Source of the DNA: CAYPZL01 sp964415045
GTDB taxonomy: Bacteria; Planctomycetota; Phycisphaerae; Sedimentisphaerales; Anaerobacaceae
Length of the DNA stretch: 18,928 bases
Reading direction: 5' to 3'
NCBI GenBank assembly: GCA_964415045.1
Contig: CAYPZL010000110.1
Coordinates: forward strand, 1 to 18,928
Part shown: piece after piece, positions 1 to 9,160 of the stretch
Position numbering within the stretch: the first letter of the stretch is position 1
How the letters are laid out: each line of letters starts with the position of its first letter
Program-made: the position numbers and the translations under genes
The notes under the pieces: model-generated
Database searches by the model: none
Seen by the model: the letters and a program-made list of their open reading frames with translations, nothing else
Told to the model about the DNA's origin: nothing

Positions 1-72
1 GTTCTGGAATTATCTAATGAGGCACGGAGTCACAGCATGCTAAGCGAGCACCCTTGATAGGACTCATAAGTT

Positions 73-3537
<3,465 letters not shown>

Positions 3538-3570
3538 TGACTTAATCCCGTATGTGGAGGGAGAGACAGT

Positions 3571-4074
3571 ATGTGGCTGCCAAGAGAAGAACGACAGTTG
3601 CTCATGTTCTATACCGCGTATGATTCTGATTTCAACGAGACTCGACAGACCTTTTCGCTCGCTGAACTTCAAGTACTCGTGACAAAACGCGTGTGTATCA
3701 GGCAGATCGTTGAGCGCGCCGCCCAGGCCAGAGAGGCCAACGGAGATGGCAACGCGCAGCACGCTGAAAGTCAGTCCACCCCGAATGGAGATGTGGTCGA
3801 ACGCCAGAAGTCGTGGTTGAAAGCGAAAGGAACGCTCGAATCTGCGAACAACAGGCTTCGAGAGCGTGGGCTTGCCGAGAGTCGCCAGTGCGGGACTGGT
3901 TACTGGGAAGTGAAGATAAATCTCGTCGGTTGGGACCTCGGAAGCAAGTATCTTTCCTTCTGGGCTCGTAACTGCTTATGGTTTCGTGAATACAAGGACC
4001 ATTGGATTTGGCTGATTGTCAGTTTCATCGGCGGTGTGCTCGGTGCGCTAGTCGTGAAGTGGTTGTCGAGTTGA
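3571..4074 (+). CDS. Tail-anchored small protein, possible winged-helix domain
   Basis: A protein of 167 residues that I cannot name. The last 25 residues contain one hydrophobic helix (from about HWIWLIVSF at 143 to KWLSS), with no N-terminal signal, so it is probably anchored in the membrane by its C-terminus. The segment at roughly 80-130 (NNRLRERGLAES, then WEVKINLVGWDLGSKYLS) has the look of a winged-helix wing followed by LT-x-x-G-x-x-LG-x-x-Y, but this is a visual impression. A polar linker rich in N, G, S and Q lies at 55-75. The ATG is backed by a strong ribosome site, GGAGGGAGAG, 5-7 bases upstream. It lies 33 bases after dnaE and could be co-transcribed. Codon use is less G+C-rich than in dnaE, so it may be an acquired gene. 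Alternative: a generic membrane protein with no DNA-binding role. Confidence 0.72.
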   Translation: MWLPREERQLLMFYTAYDSDFNETRQTFSLAELQVLVTKRVCIRQIVERAAQAREANGDGNAQHAESQSTPNGDVVERQKSWLKAKGTLESANNRLRERGLAESRQCGTGYWEVKINLVGWDLGSKYLSFWARNCLWFREYKDHWIWLIVSFIGGVLGALVVKWLSS

Positions 4075-4100
4075 CCTTCGATGGAAAAGGCAGGTATACT
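4071..4100 (+). promoter_or_regulatory. Sigma70-like promoter before the first MNT-HEPN pair
   Basis: TTGACC at 4071-4076 and TATACT at 4095-4100 are separated by 18 bases and match the -35 and -10 consensus well. The -35 box overlaps the stop codon of the upstream tail-anchored gene. It would start transcription near 4107, about 45 bases before the nucleotidyltransferase start, letting the pair be expressed independently of dnaE. It rests on sequence match only. Confidence 0.5.
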
Positions 4101-4153
4101 CTCGGGCGTGATGTACAGGTACGGAAGGTTTGGTTGGCAGTCGTTTTGTTGGG

Positions 4154-4465
4154 ATGGCAATGTTAAGTGCGCAAGAGAAACAATCGCTGACGGAGCAGTT
4201 GATCGCGTCGCTTGCAGAAGAGCGTGAGGTCCGTCGGATTGTGATTTTCGGTTCGTTCCTGCATCTTGACGATCCGCATGATCTGGACGTGGCCGTCTTC
4301 CAGGACAGCGATGAGGAATATCTGCCGCTGGCACTGAAGTATCGCAAGAAGACACGCGCCATTGCCCGCGTCATACCGCTGGACATTATCCCGCTAAAGG
4401 CCGGTGTAAAGGACGGGCTGTTCCTCGATGAGATCGAGCAGGGCGAGGTCGTCTATGAAAGATGA
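4154..4465 (+). CDS. MNT-type nucleotidyltransferase (pol beta fold), partner of HEPN protein
   Basis: A minimal nucleotidyltransferase of about 103 residues. The motif IFGSF at 31-35, followed by DPHDLDVAVF, supplies the G-S and D-x-D (D43, D45) that bind metal and nucleotide in this superfamily. The spacing is GS-x8-DxD, two shorter than the common GS-x10-DxD. In characterised MNT-HEPN (type VII) toxin-antitoxin pairs the nucleotidyltransferase is the antitoxin and modifies the HEPN toxin with AMP; that role here is inference. It overlaps the next gene by 11 bases, a sign of translational coupling. The start is uncertain: ATG at 4154 or 4160 (the latter with GGGATGG in front), or a TTG at 4130. 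The C-terminus EIEQGEVVYER is typical of the subfamily. Confidence 0.85.
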   Translation: MAMLSAQEKQSLTEQLIASLAEEREVRRIVIFGSFLHLDDPHDLDVAVFQDSDEEYLPLALKYRKKTRAIARVIPLDIIPLKAGVKDGLFLDEIEQGEVVYER

Positions 4466-4850
4466 GACGAAGAGATGGCTCGACTACGCACAGGAGAATC
4501 TGGCCTCGGCGAAAATCCTGCTGGACAACCAACTGTACAATCCATGCTTGCAGAACGTCCAGCAAGCCGTCGAGAAGATGCTCAAGGCTCTTTTGGTGGA
4601 GTCGGGCGCCAAAGTAAAGAAGACACATAGCATAAATGAGCTTGGCACCTTGCTTTCGCAGATGAAGCTCGATATCCCGATGACGCTCGACGAGATGGAT
4701 CTGCTGGATTCGATATACTTGCCCTCAAAGTATCCGCTGGGCAGCGTGCTGGCGGATTTTGAGCCCGATCAGATCGTATGCAGGCAGTGCATCAGCATCG
4801 GCGAGCGAGTGGAAGCCTTTGTGGCAGGTTCGCTTGGCGATGACATTTAG
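4455..4850 (+). CDS. HEPN domain protein (MNT-HEPN module 1)
   Basis: A HEPN-fold helical protein of 131 residues. It matches the COG2250-like pattern: WLDYAQENLASAKILL at the N-terminus, then CLQNVQQAVEKMLKALL and KKTHSINELGTLL. HEPN proteins beside MNT genes are often RNases or toxins. This one has no R-x4-6-H motif: its only histidine is in KKTHS and no arginine is suitably placed. It may therefore be a non-nuclease HEPN or use another mechanism. The ATG at 4455 lies inside the end of the nucleotidyltransferase gene, and the coding region starts with MKDETKRW, which suits the family. A further in-frame start 27 bases upstream is possible but would lengthen the overlap. Confidence 0.85.
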   Translation: MKDETKRWLDYAQENLASAKILLDNQLYNPCLQNVQQAVEKMLKALLVESGAKVKKTHSINELGTLLSQMKLDIPMTLDEMDLLDSIYLPSKYPLGSVLADFEPDQIVCRQCISIGERVEAFVAGSLGDDI

Positions 4851-4879
4851 GAACGATTTTTGACTCCGGGAGTGCTGAG

Positions 4880-5245
4880 ATGGTCCTTCAAGTTGGCACA
4901 GTTTTCAAACGACAGATTGGTCTGTGGCTGGGGTTGCTTATGCTGTTGTCCCTTTCTGGTTGTGGCACGACGCGTCAGTTGCAGGCGGACGGCTTGCCGG
5001 GCGAGGAGTATCTGGTCGGCGGGGGTCTGATGATCGACTGGGAGGCGCCCGCCGACGGGACCGCTTATCTCGTGGAGAAAGAGACGGGCAAGATCATCGA
5101 GACCCGCTCGCTGAAGGAGGGCGACTCGTACAGTTTCTCCGTCTCTTCCGGCACTCAGGCGAAGGAGTTCGAGGACGTGCTCGGGATCGACTTCTCCCAG
5201 GCGCGGTTCCTGCTCTACTTCAAGCCCGCCGCACGGAAAGAGTGA
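4880..5245 (+). CDS. Putative small lipoprotein
   Basis: A 121-residue protein of unknown function. The N-terminus has two basic residues (K10, R11), a hydrophobic stretch, and a lipobox LSLSGC with the acylated cysteine at 28, so it should be exported and lipid-anchored by signal peptidase II. The mature part is small and polar, with short beta-like segments (GTAYLVEKETGKIIETRSL, YSFSVSS, ARFLLYFKP) that suggest a single compact domain. The ribosome site GGGAG at 4868-4872 is 7 bases from the ATG. It follows the HEPN gene by 29 bases but has no obvious functional link to it. I do not recognise a family beyond the lipoprotein signal. Confidence 0.75.
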   Translation: MVLQVGTVFKRQIGLWLGLLMLLSLSGCGTTRQLQADGLPGEEYLVGGGLMIDWEAPADGTAYLVEKETGKIIETRSLKEGDSYSFSVSSGTQAKEFEDVLGIDFSQARFLLYFKPAARKE

Positions 5246-5266
5246 ACTGCAACGAAAGGACGCCTC

Positions 5267-5291
5267 TCCCATGCTCGACACGAGCGTGGGA
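5267..5291 (+). terminator. Hairpin after the lipoprotein gene, possible terminator
   Basis: TCCCATGCTC at 5267-5276 pairs with GAGCGTGGGA at 5282-5291 around a five-base loop, ten pairs with one T-G wobble. It lies 21 bases after the lipoprotein stop and before the next gene pair. A clean T tract is lacking (the downstream sequence begins ATTCTGGC), so a rho-independent terminator is only possible; it could also be an mRNA-stability hairpin. Confidence 0.4.
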
Positions 5292-5337
5292 ATTCTGGCT
5301 CTAAACGCCTGACCGTTCTTTTGGCATGCAGGAAATT

Positions 5338-5577
5338 ATGTTTGAAGACACGACACCCGAAGCGCTGGCCAAGCAGTTCGAAATCTGGCGTCAAATTGAT
5401 CCGGCAGATAAGGCGGCTATGACATTCGAGTTGAGCGACAATCTGCGCTGCCTGGTCGAGGCCGGCGTTCGACATCGGCACCCGCAGTGGGATGACCGGA
5501 TCGTGAAGCGCGAGGTCGTTCGCCTGATGATCGGCGACGAACTGTTCCAACGCGCGTACGGGAAAGACCGGGTTTAG
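5338..5577 (+). CDS. Small conserved-looking protein upstream of a nucleotidyltransferase
   Basis: A 79-residue protein without a name. It starts MFEDTTPEALAKQFEIWR and contains a helical, charged body with DPADKAAMTFELSDNLR, an RHRHPQWDD segment, and a C-terminal RLMIGDELFQRAYG. I recall small proteins of this type next to AbiEii-like nucleotidyltransferases, but cannot confirm it here. It ends two bases before the next gene, so the two are almost surely co-transcribed and perhaps translationally coupled. An antitoxin or adaptor role is inference. The ATG at 5338 has AGGA four bases upstream; the ATG at 5326 adds four residues and has no ribosome site. Confidence 0.68.
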   Translation: MFEDTTPEALAKQFEIWRQIDPADKAAMTFELSDNLRCLVEAGVRHRHPQWDDRIVKREVVRLMIGDELFQRAYGKDRV

Positions 5578-5579
5578 CC

Positions 5580-6158
5580 ATGACTTCCCAGCGAGAGTCT
5601 CTTGACCGTGTCATCAGGCTTTTGGACGAGGCCGAAATACCGTACATGGTTGCAGGCTCGGTGAGCAGCGGTGTGCACGGAAGGCCCCGGGCGACGGAGG
5701 ATGCGGATATCGTGATCGACCCCACGGAGGAACAAATCAAACGCCTCCTCGTTTTGCTGGAACAGGGCTATTATGTCAGTGAGGCCGCCGCTCTGGATGC
5801 GTTTCGACACCGCACGATGTTCAATGTCGTTGATCTGGGGGGAGGCTGGAAGGTGGATCTCATCATTCGTAAAGAGAGGCCCTTCAGTCTGCAGGAGTTC
5901 CAACGGCGTCAGCGGCTTGAGAAGATGGGCTGGCGCATGTGGGTTGTTTCGCCGGAAGACGCGATTCTCAGCAAGCTCGAGTGGATCAAAGGCCGCGAGT
6001 CGGACGTGCAGTATTCAGATGCACTTGGAGTCGTCATTGCTCAGTGGCGAAATCTGGATCTGGCGTACCTTCGGCGGTGGGCGGTTGAACTTGAAATCGA
6101 AGACCTGCTGGCTCGTCTCCTTAAGGACGCCAGAAAGTGGGTGGAATGGAAACACTGA
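5580..6158 (+). CDS. AbiEii-like nucleotidyltransferase family protein
   Basis: A 192-residue protein of the pol beta nucleotidyltransferase superfamily. The N-terminal part carries VAGSVSSGVHGRPRATED and then ADIVID: G26-S27 and D41-x-D43, close to the G-G/S...RxTxDxD pattern of AbiEii-type and DUF6036-type enzymes. VDLIIRK near residue 92 could give the third acidic residue, and SPEDAILSKLEWIKGRES is also characteristic of this group. AbiEii is the toxin of the AbiE abortive-infection system, but the known partner AbiEi (a winged-helix protein) is absent. The partner here would be the 79-residue protein immediately upstream. The toxin-antitoxin reading is therefore plausible, not shown. It ends 15 bases before the thymidylate kinase start. 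Confidence 0.85.
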   Translation: MTSQRESLDRVIRLLDEAEIPYMVAGSVSSGVHGRPRATEDADIVIDPTEEQIKRLLVLLEQGYYVSEAAALDAFRHRTMFNVVDLGGGWKVDLIIRKERPFSLQEFQRRQRLEKMGWRMWVVSPEDAILSKLEWIKGRESDVQYSDALGVVIAQWRNLDLAYLRRWAVELEIEDLLARLLKDARKWVEWKH

Positions 6159-6173
6159 TCTCGGAGGTACTGG

Positions 6174-6806
6174 TTGGAAATGGGTGTGGGCGGCAAGTTT
6201 ATCGTACTGGACGGGCCGGATGGGTGCGGCAAGACGACGCAGACGCGGATGCTGGCTGAATGGCTGCAAGGGCAAGGCGTTCGCACCGCGACCTTTCGCG
6301 ACCCGGGGGCGACCGTGATCGGGGAGAAGATTCGCGAGATCCTGCTCAGTCGGGCCCATGAGGCGATGACGACGCCGACGGAGGTGCTGCTCTACATGGC
6401 CGCCCGGTCGCAGTTGTGGGCCGAGAGCATCGGTCCGGCCTTGCAGGACGGCGTGTGCGTGGTGCTGGACCGCTGGCTTTCGAGCACGTGTGCCTACCAG
6501 GGCTTCGCCGGCGCCTTCGGCATGGACAAGGTGATCGCGGTGGCGCAGGGGTGCCTCGAGCGGGTCTGGCCCGACCTGACCGTCGTGCTCGACGTCGATT
6601 CGGAGGCAGCGGCCCCGCGTCTCAAACACGAACTCGACCGGATGGAGCAGAAAGGCGACGGCTACCACGCGCGCGTCCGCGAGGGATTTCTCGCGCTCGC
6701 CGAAAGCCGCGAGAACTTTGCGGTCGTCGATGCCCGGGACGACATCGAGACCGTGCACGAGGCAGTCGTGGGAGTCGTGCAAGAGCGGCTCAAGGATCTC
6801 GTGTGA
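6174..6806 (+). CDS. tmk: Thymidylate kinase
   Basis: Phosphorylates dTMP to dTDP with ATP in dTTP synthesis. The P-loop GPDGCGKT is at 14-21, followed by the substrate-binding segment TFRDPGAT at 40-47 (usually TREPGGT; Glu replaced by Asp and the second Gly by Ala). The LDRW motif (D99, R100) is followed by STCAYQGFAGAFG. At 210 residues it is family length. The start taken is TTG at 6174, six bases after the GGAGG ribosome site at 6163-6167; ATG at 6180 is the alternative, with 12-base spacing. It heads a run of tmk, holB, ricT and metG, an order also seen in Bacillus. The downstream gap to holB is 67 bases. Identification is secure; start is less so. Confidence 0.96.
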   Translation: MEMGVGGKFIVLDGPDGCGKTTQTRMLAEWLQGQGVRTATFRDPGATVIGEKIREILLSRAHEAMTTPTEVLLYMAARSQLWAESIGPALQDGVCVVLDRWLSSTCAYQGFAGAFGMDKVIAVAQGCLERVWPDLTVVLDVDSEAAAPRLKHELDRMEQKGDGYHARVREGFLALAESRENFAVVDARDDIETVHEAVVGVVQERLKDLV

Positions 6807-6838
6807 CAACCGGAGGCGATGGCCGGCGGGAAACGGTT

Positions 6839-6867
6839 TTGACTCGGGGGCGTTCTTAAGATAGTCT
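6839..6867 (+). promoter_or_regulatory. Possible promoter for a leaderless holB transcript
   Basis: TTGACT at 6839-6844 and TAGTCT at 6862-6867 are 17 bases apart. The -10 box is weak (TA-N3-T). Six bases separate it from the holB ATG at 6874, so transcription would begin at or next to the start codon, giving a leaderless mRNA. The absence of a clear ribosome site before holB fits this. Only sequence match supports it. Confidence 0.3.
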
Positions 6868-6873
6868 GGTGCC

Positions 6874-7998
6874 ATGTCACTGAAGGAGATTTTTTGCCAG
6901 GACCGGGCGATCGGCGTCCTTCAACGGGCGCTGGCGGCGGACCGGCCGGCCCACGCGTACATTTTTGCCGGGCCGGACGGCGTCGGCAAGTATGCGACCG
7001 CCCGCGCCTGGGCCAGGCTGCTGCTTTGCGAGAAGCCGCATGTCGAGAAACGCGACGGCAGCTCTTTTGCCGACAGTTGCGGCGCGTGCCCGTCCTGCGC
7101 CCTGCTGGATGGCGATTCCCACCCGGATTACCTCCACGTCTACAAGGAACTGCTCGAATTCACCCAGGAAGGCAAAGGCCGTAAGACGCCTGTGGATTTG
7201 TCGATCCACGTGATCCGTGAGTTCCTCATCGAGAAGGTGGCCGGCCGGCCCACGCACTCGTCTCGAAAGGTCTTCGTCGTCAGTGAGGCCGAGAAGCTCA
7301 ATGCCGAGTCGCAGAACGCTTTGCTCAAGGTGCTGGAGGAGCCGCCGTCGTATTGTACGATCATCCTGCTGTGCACCCGGCTGGAGCAGCTTCTGCCCAC
7401 GACCAAATCGCGCTGTCAGATCGTTCGTTTCGGCCCTGTCGATGATGAGCGCATCATATCGGCGCTGACGGAGGTGGGCCTGGGACCCGCGCAGGCCTGT
7501 TTCTTCGGCCGGCTGGCCCAGGGCAGCCTGGGTCTGGCCTGCCAGTGGGGCCGGCTCGAACTCAAAGGGGCGGGCCTCGTCGAGTGCAAACGCAAGATCG
7601 TGGCGGCCCTGGCGGAGCTGGAGCTGGCCGAGACGCTGAGTCTGGCGGACCATCTGCTGGCCGACGCCCGGCAAATCGGCTCGAGCTGGGCCGACCTGGA
7701 CCGGAAGGTCAGCAAAAAGGACATCACCCGCCGGGCGCAAAAAACCATCATCCAGATCATCATCTCGGTGTTTCACGACGTCATGATGCACGAGACGCTT
7801 CCGGAGCGGCCTCTGATCCACGCCGATCAGGAGGTCCTGATTGCTCGGATGGCCCGCCGGTACGATCCCGAAAACGCCGCCCAGGGCATTCAGGGTGGCG
7901 CCGAGGCGCTGCGCTGGATCGAGGCCAGCGTCAACGAGCGGCTTATTTTCGAGCGGCTGTTGTTGCGCCTGGTCCCTTCTGCTATAATGCGCCGATAG
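6874..7998 (+). CDS. holB: DNA polymerase III subunit delta prime
   Basis: Clamp-loader subunit, 374 residues, slightly longer than the usual 330 or so. The AAA+ domain has a P-loop GPDGVGKY at 33-40, in which the usual Thr/Ser after Lys is Tyr. Four cysteines (C52, C69, C72, C75) form the zinc site typical of this family. The region SEAEKLNAESQNALLKVLEEP is the classic delta prime/gamma sensor region, and the S-R-C motif (S179-R180-C181) supplies the arginine finger to the neighbouring subunit. Loss of the P-loop Thr suggests this subunit does not hydrolyse ATP itself, as expected for delta prime. It lies between tmk and ricT. The ATG at 6874 has no clear Shine-Dalgarno. Confidence 0.93.
   Translation: MSLKEIFCQDRAIGVLQRALAADRPAHAYIFAGPDGVGKYATARAWARLLLCEKPHVEKRDGSSFADSCGACPSCALLDGDSHPDYLHVYKELLEFTQEGKGRKTPVDLSIHVIREFLIEKVAGRPTHSSRKVFVVSEAEKLNAESQNALLKVLEEPPSYCTIILLCTRLEQLLPTTKSRCQIVRFGPVDDERIISALTEVGLGPAQACFFGRLAQGSLGLACQWGRLELKGAGLVECKRKIVAALAELELAETLSLADHLLADARQIGSSWADLDRKVSKKDITRRAQKTIIQIIISVFHDVMMHETLPERPLIHADQEVLIARMARRYDPENAAQGIQGGAEALRWIEASVNERLIFERLLLRLVPSAIMRR
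7960..7988 (+). promoter_or_regulatory. Sigma70-like promoter at the end of holB
   Basis: TTGTTG at 7960-7965 and a perfect TATAAT at 7983-7988 are separated by 17 bases. The boxes lie inside the 3' end of holB, so ricT and perhaps metG could be transcribed separately from tmk-holB. The start site would be near 7995, giving a leader of about 85 bases before the ricT start at 8081. Confidence 0.5.
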
Positions 7999-8080
7999 TG
8001 TCAGCATTGGGTGGACTTGTCTTGAGAGGGAGGTTCGCCGCGCGCCAGAGAGCCGGCGGGCATCCTTGAGGATAACGAAA

Positions 8081-9151
8081 GTGCCGGATACGACAACGAA
8101 AACCAAGCCGGCCAAGGCGAAGAAGTATATGCTCGTTCGCTACGGCCGCATGAAGAATCTCGGTCTGTTCGAACATAACGAGGGACACGTGCCGAAAACG
8201 CCGTCGCGCGTCGTGGTGAAAACGGACAAGGGGCTCGAACTGGGCTTCGTAGTGGGGAACCTCACCTCGTATCGTGACGGGCGATACCGTCTCACCGACG
8301 AGCAGGTCTGCGGTTATTTTGCCAACAGCGAGATCAATTTCCCCAACGGTCCCGTCGGCAAGGTCCTTCGCTTCGCCAGCGACGACGACGTCAGCGAGGA
8401 GCAACATCTGCAGAAGATCGCCGAGGAAGAGATCGCCTGCTGCGCCCGCTTCGCCAAAGAGCTGGGCCTCAAAATGAAGATCGTCGACGCCGAGCACATC
8501 TTCGGCGGGGAACGGATTATTTTCTATTTCATGGCCGACGGCCGGGTGGATTTTCGCGAGCTCGTTCGCAAGCTCGCCCAGGAGTATCAGACGCGTATCG
8601 AAATGCGCCAGATCGGCTCTCGCGACGAGGCCAAGCTGCTCGGCGACGTGGAAAGCTGCGGCCAGGTCTGCTGCTGCATCCGTTTTCTCCAGCTCCTCAA
8701 GCCCGTGAACATGCGCATGGCCAAGATGCAGAAGGCCACGCTGGACCCGTCCAAGATCAGCGGGTATTGTGGCCGGCTCAAGTGTTGTCTGCGCTACGAG
8801 GACCAGAACTATACCGAGCTCAAGAAGAAGCTGCCCAAGCGAAACACCTGGGTCCAGACGCAGCAGGGCGCCGGCAAGGTGATCGATACGCAAATCCTCA
8901 CGCAGCTCGTGGTCGTCGAGCACGAGAACGGCGACCGGGTCGCCTTCCCGCTCGAGGAAATCACCATTCTGCCCGGTCCGCCGGTCCGCAAGGAACCGCC
9001 CGAAGGACAAGAAAAACGCAACGGCAGGGGCAGGGGCAGAGAAAAAGAAACAGAGAAGGGGAAAGAGAAGGCCAGGGGGCCGCGCAGAGACAAGACGTCC
9101 GGGCCCCGCGGCCGGCGCCGGGGCGGCAACCGCAGAAAGAAGGATACGTAA
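8081..9151 (+). CDS. ricT: PSP1/RicT family protein with a basic C-terminal tail
   Basis: A 356-residue relative of Bacillus RicT (YaaT). RicT, RicA and RicF form a complex that binds FAD and Fe-S clusters and affects RNA processing and sporulation/biofilm signalling in Bacillus. Here the PSP1 core includes IGSRDEAKLLG, then C193-G-Q-V-C197-C198-C199 and SGYCGRLKCCLRYE with C230, C235 and C236, so the cluster-binding cysteines are kept. Residues from about 300 to the end form a tail rich in K, R, E and G (GRGRGREKE, RGPRRDK, RGRRRGGNRRKKDT), absent in Bacillus RicT and probably RNA-binding or disordered. The GTG at 8081 has GAGGA eight bases upstream; a TTG at 8066 would overlap that ribosome site. 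No ricA or ricF is in the window. Confidence 0.9.
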   Translation: MPDTTTKTKPAKAKKYMLVRYGRMKNLGLFEHNEGHVPKTPSRVVVKTDKGLELGFVVGNLTSYRDGRYRLTDEQVCGYFANSEINFPNGPVGKVLRFASDDDVSEEQHLQKIAEEEIACCARFAKELGLKMKIVDAEHIFGGERIIFYFMADGRVDFRELVRKLAQEYQTRIEMRQIGSRDEAKLLGDVESCGQVCCCIRFLQLLKPVNMRMAKMQKATLDPSKISGYCGRLKCCLRYEDQNYTELKKKLPKRNTWVQTQQGAGKVIDTQILTQLVVVEHENGDRVAFPLEEITILPGPPVRKEPPEGQEKRNGRGRGREKETEKGKEKARGPRRDKTSGPRGRRRGGNRRKKDT

Positions 9152-9160
9152 GGGAGGAAC

